A stretch of DNA of 64,000 nucleotides, from positions 124,001 through 188,000 of the forward strand of contig MKUN01000029.1 of assembly GCA_001897835.1 (NCBI GenBank), read 5' to 3'. Made by a program: the position numbers and the translations under genes. Below are positions 1 to 8,252 of the stretch, piece after piece. The notes under the pieces were generated by a model. The model was not told the origin of the DNA. It did no database searches and saw only the letters and a list, made by a program, of their open reading frames with translations. How positions within the stretch are numbered: the stretch's first letter is position 1; the number at the start of each line of letters is the position of its first letter. Origin of the DNA: Bacteroidetes bacterium 46-16 (lineage in GTDB: Bacteria > Bacteroidota > Bacteroidia > Chitinophagales > Chitinophagaceae).

Positions 1-148
1 TCTTTAAGTCCCAATATATAGCTGTGAAAGGAAGAATTAGCTGATGTCTGAATTGGTGTGGTTCAGTCTGTTATAAGGGCATAATTATTGAAGAATAGAA
101 AACATGAACAAATATCTTTAAGAACTGTAGTCTTAATGATCCACCAAG

Positions 149-574
149 ATGCAATTGAGAAATACAGCCATAGTGAGTATAGCCGCACTTTATCTGTTGA
201 TAGCAACGGGTATGTTTGTGTGTATTGTTCATTGTGCAGGTGATTATTTACTTGGTAAGGTTCAAATAGCGCATCAGGATCAGCCTCATAAAGACAATGA
301 AAAAAGTGCTCACAATGGCAAAGACAAGGACTGCGATGGAGATAAGGACTGTTCCTGTTGTAACAAGCATGGAAATTATGTAGTTACCGAAAATATTAAA
401 GTAAATTTTAGTATTAAAATTCCTTCTCTTCCTGAATTACTTAGCTATTCAAATTACCAGTTTGCTGCATATTATAAATACATATCATTAGAAGAATCCT
501 GGCCTGAAATTCATGGCCCACCTGGAATTTCAGGTAAAGATATTTCCATTAAATTTCGTTCCCTTCTTATATGA
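149..574 (+). CDS. Small secreted Cys/His-rich protein, HYC_CC_PP-like
   Basis: A 141-residue protein of unknown function. It has an N-terminal hydrophobic segment (about residues 8-30) that looks like a signal peptide or anchor, a charged Lys/Asp/His-rich middle with a CSCC cluster near residue 70, and a C-terminal HGPPG motif about 20 residues before the end. This Cys-Cys then Pro-Pro pattern fits the small Bacteroidota family named HYC_CC_PP, of which similar proteins occur next to metal-resistance genes. It is first in the copper block and is followed by a Met-rich outer-membrane protein. A metal-sensing or buffering role in the envelope is inference only. The 148 bases before it hold nothing recognisable. 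Confidence 0.6.
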   Translation: MQLRNTAIVSIAALYLLIATGMFVCIVHCAGDYLLGKVQIAHQDQPHKDNEKSAHNGKDKDCDGDKDCSCCNKHGNYVVTENIKVNFSIKIPSLPELLSYSNYQFAAYYKYISLEESWPEIHGPPGISGKDISIKFRSLLI

Positions 575-735
575 TTCAAGCCATGATGCTGTAACCTCTT
601 TCAGCAATGAATTCCTATTGCCACAAAGAGCTTGAATTTAATAATCGTTTTACATCCTACACGATCTTTATTACCACGGCACATGTTTGTTGTGAGTTGG
701 AAAATCAAGATAATGTGTAACACAAATACATTTCT

Positions 736-2091
736 ATGAGAATACAATTCGTTGTCATAGTGACATTGCTATTATGTAATGCACTTATGGTCCGGGCTCA
801 GCATCATATGCCAGGAATGACAGATAGTACTAAAAATAAGAGAATGATGCAGGATTCATCTATGATGGACATGGATATGCCACCAATGAGTCATTCTTAT
901 TCTTTAAACCTTCCTATGAGCCGAAATGGTTCAGGAACAGCATGGCTCCCGGACGCATCACCCATGTATGGCATCATGGTACATTCCAAAAAATGGATGT
1001 ACATGTTTCATGGTAATATTGCTCCCAGATATACAAAGCAGGATTTAGGAAACAAAGGCTCACGTGGGGATGAAGCTTTTGGCGCACCCAACTGGTTTAT
1101 GGCAATGGGGCAACGAAAAGTTGGACAGAAAGGCTTATTCCATTTCAGTGCGATGTTTTCTTTAGACCGACTAACCGAAGGTGGAGGCGGATATCCTTTG
1201 CTGTTACAATCAGGGGAAAGCTGGGAAGGAAAACCTTTAGTAGATCATCAACATCCGCATGACCTGATCTCTGAACTTTCAGTCGGCTATACGTATGCTT
1301 TTTCCAAAAAGTCAGATTTGTCAATTTATATCGGATATCCGGGTGAACCTGCATTAGGATCAGTAGCTTTTATGCACCGTCCTTCGGCCTTGTCTAACCC
1401 GGATGCTCCAATAAGCCATCACTGGAATGACGGGACACATATCACTTTTGGAGTAGCGACCATCGGTTACCGCTATGATAAATTCAAAATTGAAGCATCT
1501 TCCTTTACCGGCCGCGAACCTGATGAGAACCGTTACAATTTTGATAAGCCCCGGTTTGATTCCTATAGTGGCCGGTTATCTTTTAATCCATCGCGAAGCT
1601 GGTCCTTTCAGGTATCACAAGGCTGGATCAAAAGTCCGGAAGCCCTGCACTCAGAAGAAGACATCAGCCGTACCACAGCATCCGCTATTTATAGCCTGCC
1701 ATTTGGCGAAGAAAAATCGCTGAACGCAACAGCTCTTTGGGGATTAAATAAAAGTAAGGGGGTTGATGGAGAAAATGCAGCGCTTCTTGAAGCTACCCTG
1801 CGTTTGCAACGACTTGCGCTGTACACGCGTTATGAATGGACGCAAAAGTCTGTTGAAGAATTGGATTTAAACCCGGTAACGTTTGGTGATCATGGGCTAT
1901 TCCCGGTAAACGCATTGACACTTGGACTGAACTATGATCTGTTTTACATCGGCAAGCTCCGTGTAGCTGGAGGCGGCCAGTTAACCGGTTACCATGCGGA
2001 TAACCGATTAGATAATTTGTATGGCAAAAATCCTATCTCTGGACAGGTTTTCCTAAGGATCTATCCTTCATTAGTGAAAATGAACAAGTAA
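736..2091 (+). CDS. Met/His-rich outer-membrane beta-barrel protein of copper locus
   Basis: A 451-residue protein with a clear signal peptide ending in VRA-Q (residue 22). The mature N-terminus (about 22-54) is packed with Met and His (HHMPGM, MMQDSSMMDMDMPPM), a typical Cu(I)-coordinating composition. The remainder alternates polar and hydrophobic residues with many aromatic strand ends and finishes with a hydrophobic strand, as expected of an outer-membrane barrel. It sits 27 bases before a DUF305 lipoprotein and upstream of a copper-storage protein, so a copper-tolerance role is likely. Its precise function (pore, scavenger, or partner of the oxidase) cannot be told from sequence. Confidence 0.75.
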   Translation: MRIQFVVIVTLLLCNALMVRAQHHMPGMTDSTKNKRMMQDSSMMDMDMPPMSHSYSLNLPMSRNGSGTAWLPDASPMYGIMVHSKKWMYMFHGNIAPRYTKQDLGNKGSRGDEAFGAPNWFMAMGQRKVGQKGLFHFSAMFSLDRLTEGGGGYPLLLQSGESWEGKPLVDHQHPHDLISELSVGYTYAFSKKSDLSIYIGYPGEPALGSVAFMHRPSALSNPDAPISHHWNDGTHITFGVATIGYRYDKFKIEASSFTGREPDENRYNFDKPRFDSYSGRLSFNPSRSWSFQVSQGWIKSPEALHSEEDISRTTASAIYSLPFGEEKSLNATALWGLNKSKGVDGENAALLEATLRLQRLALYTRYEWTQKSVEELDLNPVTFGDHGLFPVNALTLGLNYDLFYIGKLRVAGGGQLTGYHADNRLDNLYGKNPISGQVFLRIYPSLVKMNK

Positions 2092-2118
2092 ACATTAACA
2101 ATAAAAAATACTGCAGTT

Positions 2119-2733
2119 ATGAAAAATGCATTCAAACTTTTAGCAATTTCTCTCTTTACCATTTCAATTGCATCATGCAGTAAAGACGATGATACCATCA
2201 AAATCCAAAAACATGATGATAACCAGATGATGTCTATTATGCACAGTATGATGGATACTATGATGGGTATGCAAAAAACAAATGACCCGGACAATGATTT
2301 TGCAATGATGATGCGCATGCACCATCAGGGAGCTATTGACATGTCAAATGCTGAGCTGAAAAGTGGCGATGATGCACAAATGAAGGAAATGGCACAAATG
2401 ATTATTGACGCTCAAACAGCAGAAATCGAACCGCTTACCACTTTCTTAAATGCCCATTCCCCACACGGAAATGTCCCTGAATTCAGTATGCAGCAAATGG
2501 CTAATATGGAAAGGTCAGGAAAAGTTACTGACCTCCAGATCATCAATGGAGACATAGATCACGATTTTGCCATGCTCATGATACAGCATCATCAAAGTGC
2601 TATTGAAAATGCAAGACTGGAATTAATTTACGGTCACGAGGATTCCATGAAAACAATGGCAAGGAATATCGTTGAAGCGCAGGATCAAGAGATCAAAGAA
2701 TTGCAGCAATGGATTTTATCAGACGGAAAATAA
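2119..2733 (+). CDS. DUF305 lipoprotein with two DUF305 units
   Basis: A 204-residue lipoprotein: the signal ends in a lipobox (IASC, Cys at about residue 20) followed by acidic residues. It contains two tandem DUF305-type four-helix units, each with a Met/His core: MMMRMHHQGAIDMS near residue 70 and LMIQHHQSAIEN near residue 155. DUF305 proteins are ferritin-like bundles repeatedly found in copper and heavy-metal loci. The HHQ-A and Met residues are candidate metal ligands. It is co-oriented with the preceding barrel protein (27-base gap) and the following Csp gene (37 bases), suggesting one operon that ends at the terminator at 3123. Confidence 0.85.
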   Translation: MKNAFKLLAISLFTISIASCSKDDDTIKIQKHDDNQMMSIMHSMMDTMMGMQKTNDPDNDFAMMMRMHHQGAIDMSNAELKSGDDAQMKEMAQMIIDAQTAEIEPLTTFLNAHSPHGNVPEFSMQQMANMERSGKVTDLQIINGDIDHDFAMLMIQHHQSAIENARLELIYGHEDSMKTMARNIVEAQDQEIKELQQWILSDGK

Positions 2734-2770
2734 CAATAACAATAATTTATCTAACTAAAAAAGTAACATT

Positions 2771-3115
2771 ATGTCACATCAACAATTCAAAGATTGCATC
2801 GATGCCTGTGTAGCATGTGCAGTAACTTGTAGCCATTGTGCTACCGAATGTCTTAAAGAAGAAGACGTAAAAATGCTATCGAAATGTATTCAACTTGATC
2901 TGGAATGCGCAGCAATCTGCCGTTCAGCAGCAGAGGTAATGAGCTTAGGGAGTGAGTACAGTAATCATCTTTGCCGGGTTTGTGCAGATGTTTGTAATGC
3001 CTGCGCCGAAGAATGCGAAAAACATGCGCAAATGGGTATGGAGCATTGCAAGGAATGTGCAGAAGCTTGTCGCAAATGTGCTGCCGCTTGTGAAGAAATG
3101 GCTACAGCAGCTTAA
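2771..3115 (+). CDS. Four-helix-bundle copper storage protein (Csp3-like)
   Basis: A 114-residue Cys-rich protein with 19 cysteines arranged mostly as CxxC and CxxxC on predicted amphipathic helices (Cys 9, 13, 16, 20, 23, 27, 39, 46, 50, 68, 71, 75, 78, 82, 93, 96, 100, 103, 107). This is the signature of the four-helix copper-storage proteins (DUF326/Csp), which bind many Cu(I) ions inside the bundle. There is no signal peptide, so it resembles cytosolic Csp3 and should store Cu(I) in the cytoplasm, although the neighbouring genes encode envelope proteins. A strong terminator hairpin follows within 10 bases. Confidence 0.92.
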   Translation: MSHQQFKDCIDACVACAVTCSHCATECLKEEDVKMLSKCIQLDLECAAICRSAAEVMSLGSEYSNHLCRVCADVCNACAEECEKHAQMGMEHCKECAEACRKCAAACEEMATAA

Positions 3116-3122
3116 TTTAATT

Positions 3123-3150
3123 TTCCTGCCTGGAGTCTTCCAGGCGGGAA
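3123..3150 (+). terminator. Hairpin terminator after csp gene
   Basis: A 12-bp stem (one G-T wobble) around CCTGCCTGGA and TCCAGGCGGG with a 4-base loop, starting 7 bases after the Csp stop codon and followed by a short TTTATAA run. It probably ends the 736-3115 transcript. Confidence 0.75.
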
Positions 3151-3199
3151 TTTATAACAATTTTCCGTAATTGTGTAAGTTCCTGACTACTTAAAAAAG

Positions 3200-3207
3200 T
3201 ACCTTTG
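3200..3207 (+). promoter_or_regulatory. Candidate -7 element TACCTTTG
   Basis: This octamer matches the Bacteroidota -7 consensus TAnnTTTG and lies between the terminator at 3123-3150 and the gene starting at 3259, where a new promoter is needed. No convincing -33 TTTG at the usual spacing is seen, so confidence is limited. Confidence 0.35.
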
Positions 3208-3258
3208 TTGCTAAAGATGCAGGTATTTGTATAAATAGTTTTATTTTTGTATTGATTA

Positions 3259-3732
3259 ATGAAAAAAAGCCCGTCCATACAACTAAAAGCAGTTTTTCTA
3301 CTGATCGTATTTTCTTTAAATACGGTTGTAGGGTTTGCTTGCTCTGTTGGGTTAGATATGGGTTTTAATGGTTCACATCATCAGGAAGAAAAAGCCGTCT
3401 TAGCTGATAAGGATGCGCCCGCTCATCAGCACTCTAAAGCACATTCACATGATGAACATAATGGTTTGGCTAAGGATCACCATTCATCGAAAAAGACTAA
3501 AGACAACTGTTGCACAGACGAGGCGGCAAAATTCGCAAAGGTTGATAAGCTAACACCGCAATCTTTTGATTTTAGTATCCACCCTGTATTCTTCACAGCA
3601 TTTCTTTCCTCTTTTTATCATTTTGATTTTTTTGCATCAAATTCGCATATACCCAACAATAAATTTTTTGTCCGAATCCATCATCCACCTATATCGGACA
3701 TACGAGTAGCTATTCAGAGTTTCCAGATTTGA
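3259..3732 (+). CDS. Small secreted His-rich protein, HYC_CC_PP-like
   Basis: A 157-residue protein with an N-terminal signal-like hydrophobic segment (about 9-28), a strongly His-rich middle (about 38-75: HH, HQHSKAHSHDEH, DHHSS), a CC pair near residue 88, and a C-terminal HHPPI motif 15 residues before the end. The layout parallels the gene at 149-574 despite low identity. It is the first gene of the main copper operon (DUF3347, multicopper oxidase, ATPase). The His-rich stretch could bind copper in the periplasm; this is inference. It is followed by a 10-bp hairpin before the next gene. Confidence 0.65.
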   Translation: MKKSPSIQLKAVFLLIVFSLNTVVGFACSVGLDMGFNGSHHQEEKAVLADKDAPAHQHSKAHSHDEHNGLAKDHHSSKKTKDNCCTDEAAKFAKVDKLTPQSFDFSIHPVFFTAFLSSFYHFDFFASNSHIPNNKFFVRIHHPPISDIRVAIQSFQI

Positions 3733-3751
3733 TTTAATGTTTTTTGCCTGT

Positions 3752-3776
3752 GGTATGGGTGTTGCACATCCATGCC
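3752..3776 (+). terminator. Intergenic hairpin after HYC_CC_PP-like gene
   Basis: A 10-bp stem GGTATGGGTG / CATCCATGCC with two G-T wobbles and a TTGCA loop, 19 bases after the stop at 3732. It lacks a clear U-tract, so it could be an attenuator or RNA-processing site between the leader gene and the downstream operon instead of a full terminator. Confidence 0.45.
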
Positions 3777-3813
3777 CGTAATTATTTAGCTTAAAACATT
3801 AAAATCAATTAAA

Positions 3814-4290
3814 ATGAAAAAGATATTTTTCTTAGTTGCTTTCATAGCAACTGCGTTTGGCCAATATAGCTTTGCCCAAAACAATACAAATAATACCTCC
3901 TCTCAGTTACTCACTCAATACTATGCTATTAAGGATGCTTTAGTGAGCAGCAATGCCAGCACAGCGGCAGCAAAGGCTTCTGAGTTTGTAAAAACTGCTA
4001 ACTCGATTGATGACAAAACCCTTCCCGAAGCAAGCCGTACCGCTTTGTTAAAAGATGCAGGTGATATTGTAAAAACAAAAGACATCAAAAAACAGCGGGA
4101 ATATTTTGCCGGTTTCTCAGACCATATGTTTGCTTTGGCCAAAACAACAGAGCTTAGTACAGAACCTATCTACAAGGCTTATTGTCCCATGAAAAAGGCA
4201 AGCTGGCTCAGCAGCAGCACAGCAATTAAAAATCCTTATTTCGGAGGCTCCATGCTTACCTGCGGGAAAGTCGTTGAAACTTTAAAGTAA
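3814..4290 (+). CDS. DUF3347 domain periplasmic protein
   Basis: A 158-residue protein with a signal peptide ending SFA-Q (residue 22) followed by a DUF3347 domain. The amphipathic helices of the domain carry the family C-terminal signature: an AYCPMKK motif near residue 123, then WLS, NPYFGGSM and a TCG tripeptide before the end. DUF3347 also occurs at the C-terminus of some CusB-type adaptors and stands alone in copper loci; Cys, Met and His residues of the AYCPM/TCG motifs are likely copper ligands. A lipoprotein paralogue follows at 4463. Role as a periplasmic copper carrier is inferred from family and context. Confidence 0.85.
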   Translation: MKKIFFLVAFIATAFGQYSFAQNNTNNTSSQLLTQYYAIKDALVSSNASTAAAKASEFVKTANSIDDKTLPEASRTALLKDAGDIVKTKDIKKQREYFAGFSDHMFALAKTTELSTEPIYKAYCPMKKASWLSSSTAIKNPYFGGSMLTCGKVVETLK

Positions 4291-4355
4291 CAATAATTTG
4301 TTTGTGCCATAGTTGTGTTCTGCGACTTTGGTTTCTACACTTTAATTTTTCAATC

Positions 4356-4424
4356 ATGGCTAAGATAATCGCAGTCCTTAAAAGGATTTTTAAGAGCATT
4401 TTTATAAAAAAATGCTGCCGGTAA
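4356..4424 (+). CDS. Possible 22-residue basic peptide ending KKCCR
   Basis: An ATG-initiated frame of 22 codons in the 172-base gap between the two DUF3347 genes. The peptide is amphipathic and cationic (MAKIIAVLKR, then IFKSIF, then IKKCCR) and ends in a Cys pair. Its coding DNA coincides with two tandem hairpins, so the frame may be accidental or the hairpins may form a translated attenuator. There is no evidence of expression. Confidence 0.25.
   Translation: MAKIIAVLKRIFKSIFIKKCCR
4377..4416 (+). promoter_or_regulatory. Two tandem RNA hairpins upstream of second DUF3347 gene
   Basis: CTTAAAA/TTTTAAG (4377-4394) is immediately followed by AGCATTTTT/AAAAATGCT (4395-4416, 9-bp stem, 4-base loop). 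Both are A/T-rich and lie 47 bases before the start at 4463. They could act as attenuator or processing sites; pure chance is possible given the base composition. Confidence 0.35.
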
Positions 4425-4462
4425 TTTAACACTTCTTAATTCACAGTTTAACTATTAAAATA

Positions 4463-5041
4463 ATGAAAACACTAATTTTTAGCATAGTTCTTTCTACGAT
4501 GTTTTTCGCTGCCTGCAATAATGGTACGCCTAAAAACCAAACGGCTGACAATACTACCCCTGCAACGGCGGAGGGACCAAAGACAAAGGGTGGATCTATA
4601 GAAACAGGTTCATCAATAAAAGACCTATTAAATAGTTATTTGAAAATCAAGAACGCCTTAACAAAAGATAATGACAAAGATGCTGCTGATGGCGGAAATG
4701 AAATGGTAAAAACATTTGACAGTTTTGATAAAGCTTCTTTAACCGCTGAGCAGGCCAAAGTCTATAATGATATAGTAGATGATGCCAAAGAACATGCAGA
4801 GCATATCGGGGCCAATGCAGGTAACATCGAACATCAGCGGGAGCACTTTGAAACATTAAGTCAGGAAACTTACGAACTTGTCAAGGTAGTTGGTGCAGGG
4901 CAGAAATTGTATGTTGACCATTGCCCTAAGTATAATAAAAATAAAGGGGCTAATTGGTTGAGCGAGACTAAAGACATCGAAAATCCTTATTTAGGAAAAT
5001 CTATGCCTGCCTGCGGTACGGTAAAAGAAGAATTAAATTAA
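4463..5041 (+). CDS. DUF3347 domain lipoprotein
   Basis: A 192-residue lipoprotein with lipobox FFAAC (Cys about residue 18), a Thr/Asn/Lys-rich linker to about residue 50, then a DUF3347 domain. The C-terminal part keeps the family pattern with a DHCPKYN motif, NWLSE, NPYLGKSM and a final ACG. Compared with the secreted paralogue at 3814 it is membrane-anchored and has CPK instead of CPM. The two could hand copper between soluble and membrane-bound pools. The next gene starts 8 bases later, so they are probably cotranscribed. Confidence 0.85.
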   Translation: MKTLIFSIVLSTMFFAACNNGTPKNQTADNTTPATAEGPKTKGGSIETGSSIKDLLNSYLKIKNALTKDNDKDAADGGNEMVKTFDSFDKASLTAEQAKVYNDIVDDAKEHAEHIGANAGNIEHQREHFETLSQETYELVKVVGAGQKLYVDHCPKYNKNKGANWLSETKDIENPYLGKSMPACGTVKEELN

Positions 5042-5049
5042 TAACTACA

Positions 5050-5514
5050 ATGAGCCGGATTAAAATAGGATTGTTGGTCTTGTCGGTTGTAATCATTGCC
5101 ATTCAGTTTGTACAACCTGCCCGAAATCAAAACCGACAGGTTTTGGATGCGGACATAACAAGGCTCTACATGGTGCCGGAGAACGTAAAAGCGGTTTTAA
5201 AAACTTCATGTTATGATTGCCACAGCAATAACACCAATTACCCTTGGTATGCAAACGTCCAACCAGGTGGCTGGTGGCTGGCCTCGCATATAAAAAAGGG
5301 GAAGGCAGAATTGAATTTCGATGAATTTAGGAATTATTCCAAACGAAGGCGACAAAGCAAATTAAAATCCATCGCAAGCAGCATAGAAGATGGAACAATG
5401 CCTTTGCCTTCTTATACATTAATCCATAAAAACGCAAAACTTTCAAAAGAAGATAAAACCCTCTTACTGAGTTGGGTTAAAAAAACGAGAGACAGTCTTT
5501 TACTAAAAAATTAA
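5050..5514 (+). CDS. Haem-binding-domain membrane-anchored cytochrome-like protein
   Basis: A 154-residue protein with one N-terminal membrane segment (about residues 5-22) and a single c-type haem motif CYDCH (about residues 54-58), followed by SNNTNYPWY and QPGGWWLASH. This matches the haem-binding domain family (haem_bd) common in Bacteroidota. The TMPLPSY segment near residue 117 is also typical. It would sit on the periplasmic face and carry electrons; placed directly before the multicopper oxidase (the oxidase ATG follows the stop codon without a gap), it may serve that enzyme, which is inference. Confidence 0.85.
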   Translation: MSRIKIGLLVLSVVIIAIQFVQPARNQNRQVLDADITRLYMVPENVKAVLKTSCYDCHSNNTNYPWYANVQPGGWWLASHIKKGKAELNFDEFRNYSKRRRQSKLKSIASSIEDGTMPLPSYTLIHKNAKLSKEDKTLLLSWVKKTRDSLLLKN

Positions 5515-8241
5515 ATGATGAAGAGAATATTAATAGTTGTGTTTATACTTTGTTTCGGGCAATTAGCATTTGCTCAGCATCAAGGGCATAATACACCTAC
5601 AGGGCAAAAAGAACAGCCCGTTACCTACACCTGCCCAATGCATCCTGAAATTCATGCATCAAAGCCGGGTAATTGTCCTAAATGCGGAATGAAACTGGTT
5701 AAGGAAAAACCTAAAGCTGCAGCCCCTAAAGCAGTATCTCAAAAAGAGGCAAAAATGAAAATGCCTGCTAAAGTGCCAGCAAAGGCGCAGTCCGCAACAT
5801 ACACCTGTGTAATGCACCCTGAAATACATGCTTCTAAACCCGGAAATTGCCCTAAATGCGGAATGAAACTGGTAAAAGAAACTCCCAAGACAGCTCCTAC
5901 TAAGCATGATGGAATGGATATGCCAATGAAAGAGGACGCTAAAAAGACGGACAATACGGAGGCCATGAGCGGAATGCAAATGGGAGATGATAATCCTAAT
6001 ATGGAAAATATCAAACAGGCAAAGGCAAATTTAGGACCCATAAAAACCATTACCAGCAGTACACCGCCCCGTACAGTGCGTTACGATTTATACATAGCCG
6101 ATACCACGGTAACCTATGGTAAAAAATCAAAAAGAGCCATTGCGGTAAACGGCCAAATCCCTATGCCAACATTAACTTTTACAGAAGGCGACACGGCATT
6201 GATTTATGTGCATAATAACCTTGATGAGGAAACATCACTTCACTGGCATGGACTGTTTTTGCCGAATAAAATGGATGGAGTGCCTTTCCTTACGCAGATG
6301 CCGATAAAACCACACAGTACCTATATCTATAAGTTTCCCATCGTCCAGCATGGCACACACTGGTACCATAGCCATAGTAAATTGCAGGAACAGATTGGCA
6401 TGTACGGTGCATTTATCATGAATAAAAGAAAAGAATGGGACATTCCTACCATTCCTGTAGTGTTAAGTGAATGGACGGACATGAAACCTGAAGAAGTTCA
6501 CCGCAGCCTGAAGAACGCTACTGATTGGTTTGCCATACAAAAAGGTACTACCCAAAGCTATGCCGAAGCAATCCGAACAGGACATTTTAAAACCAAAGTC
6601 AACAATGAATGGAAACGAATGAATGCAATGGATGTTAGCGATGTGTATTATGATGCATTTTTAATCAATGGGAAAAACCAAAATGAGCAACCACAATTTA
6701 AGGCTGGTGACAAAGTACGATTGCGTATAGCCAATGGCGGTGCATCTGACTATTTCTGGCTTACCTATTCTGGCGGTAAAATAACGGTAGTAGCTACGGA
6801 CGGTAATGATGTTGAACCTGTAGAGGTGGACAGGTTAATTATCGCTGTATCTGAAACATACGATGTAGTGGTGACTATTCCTGATAACAAGAGTTACGAA
6901 TTTTTGGTAACACCTGAAGACCGTACTAAATCGGCTTCGCTGTGGCTGGGAAAAGGAGAAAAAGTATCTGCTAAGAAGTTGCCAAAACTGAAATATTTTG
7001 CCGGAATGAAAATGATGAACGACATGATGGACATGCAAGGCAACATGATCGAAATGGAAGGTATGAAAATGCAGAACCAGGTTATGGATATGAATACGGT
7101 CATGTACCCTGAAATAACCGGTGCAGAAAATCCAAAAACCGATAACAAAAAAGCCGATATGCCAGACATGCAAATGCCAAATGATAAAAGCATGGCGGGA
7201 ATGAATATGGCTGCTGAAAGCCCTGATATCGTAACACTCAATTACAATATGCTCCGTGATCCCAAGAAAACAACATTGCCTAAAGGACTGTGGAAGGAAT
7301 TGAAGTTCGAGCTTACCGGCAACATGAACCGTTATGTATGGTCATTGGACAATAAAACCGTTTCTGAAAGTGACAAGATCCTGATCAAAAAAGGGGAAAA
7401 TGTACGGATCATCATGTTCAATAACAGCATGATGCGGCATCCTATGCACCTTCATGGCCATGATTTCAGGGTGCTGAACGAACAAGGGGAAAATGCCCCG
7501 ATGAAAAATGTGCTGGACATTATGCCTATGGAACGGGATACCATTGAATTTGCTGCATCCGAACCCGGAGGAGACTGGTTTTTCCACTGTCATATTTTAT
7601 ATCACATGATGAGCGGAATGGGCAGGGTTTTCAGCTACCAAGATACGCTGGTTGACAAAACCGATATTACGGACCCCAAAGTAGCTAAGCGTGGGCTAAA
7701 TTCCGATGACAGGGCATTTCATCCAATGGCGACCATCGGACTGGAAAGCAACGGAAGTGATGGTGAATTTATGCTGGCCAATACCCGCTACCGTTTTTCA
7801 ACAGAATGGCGACTTGGCTTAAAGGCACATCATGGCAATGAAAGTGAAACCTATTTCGGGCGGTATATCGGCAGGATGCAGTGGCTGTTCCCCTTTATTG
7901 GTTTTGATTACCACTATAACAGGATGAACAATTTCAAAGAAAATAATTTGTTCGGGCAAGTCAGCAACCAAAAGAACCGGAAAGCTGCTGTGATAGGGGT
8001 TCAGTATATCCTTCCGATGCTGGTCACTGCTGAAGCAAGGCTGGACAGTAAGGGAAAACTGCGTTTTCAGTTGATGCGTGAAGATGTTCCCCTAACCAGC
8101 AGGTTAAGAATGAACTTTATGGCTAATACGGATAAGGAATACATGGCAGGGTTCAGATATATTGTTACCAAATACTTCTCTTTATCCACACATTACGACA
8201 GTGATATGGGTTATGGAGGAGGGATTACTTTAACCTATTAA
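5515..8241 (+). CDS. Multicopper oxidase with two heavy-metal-binding domains and beta-rich C-terminus
   Basis: A 908-residue secreted oxidase, longer than the usual CopA type of about 600. The signal peptide ends at AFA-Q (20/21). Two heavy-metal-binding domains follow at about 38-63 and 96-121, each with CxMHPEI and CPKCGMKLV. The cupredoxin part runs from about 180 to 720 with all copper-site motifs: HWHG at 243, HSH at 285, HPMHLHGHDF at 642 and HCHILYH at 691. A Met-rich stretch (498-565, 19 Met in 68 residues) sits between cupredoxin domains. The last 165 residues are strand-rich and resemble an outer-membrane barrel fragment, possibly CopB-like. It should oxidise periplasmic Cu(I). Confidence 0.9.
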   Translation: MMKRILIVVFILCFGQLAFAQHQGHNTPTGQKEQPVTYTCPMHPEIHASKPGNCPKCGMKLVKEKPKAAAPKAVSQKEAKMKMPAKVPAKAQSATYTCVMHPEIHASKPGNCPKCGMKLVKETPKTAPTKHDGMDMPMKEDAKKTDNTEAMSGMQMGDDNPNMENIKQAKANLGPIKTITSSTPPRTVRYDLYIADTTVTYGKKSKRAIAVNGQIPMPTLTFTEGDTALIYVHNNLDEETSLHWHGLFLPNKMDGVPFLTQMPIKPHSTYIYKFPIVQHGTHWYHSHSKLQEQIGMYGAFIMNKRKEWDIPTIPVVLSEWTDMKPEEVHRSLKNATDWFAIQKGTTQSYAEAIRTGHFKTKVNNEWKRMNAMDVSDVYYDAFLINGKNQNEQPQFKAGDKVRLRIANGGASDYFWLTYSGGKITVVATDGNDVEPVEVDRLIIAVSETYDVVVTIPDNKSYEFLVTPEDRTKSASLWLGKGEKVSAKKLPKLKYFAGMKMMNDMMDMQGNMIEMEGMKMQNQVMDMNTVMYPEITGAENPKTDNKKADMPDMQMPNDKSMAGMNMAAESPDIVTLNYNMLRDPKKTTLPKGLWKELKFELTGNMNRYVWSLDNKTVSESDKILIKKGENVRIIMFNNSMMRHPMHLHGHDFRVLNEQGENAPMKNVLDIMPMERDTIEFAASEPGGDWFFHCHILYHMMSGMGRVFSYQDTLVDKTDITDPKVAKRGLNSDDRAFHPMATIGLESNGSDGEFMLANTRYRFSTEWRLGLKAHHGNESETYFGRYIGRMQWLFPFIGFDYHYNRMNNFKENNLFGQVSNQKNRKAAVIGVQYILPMLVTAEARLDSKGKLRFQLMREDVPLTSRLRMNFMANTDKEYMAGFRYIVTKYFSLSTHYDSDMGYGGGITLTY

Positions 8242-8252
8242 TTGATTGCATC

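Noticed and set aside
5659-7241. Several long open frames on the minus strand inside the multicopper oxidase gene (for example 5659-5979 and 6894-7241)
   Set aside because: They lie antisense to a gene rich in Met, His and Lys codons, and their translations have no recognisable domain, signal or neighbour.
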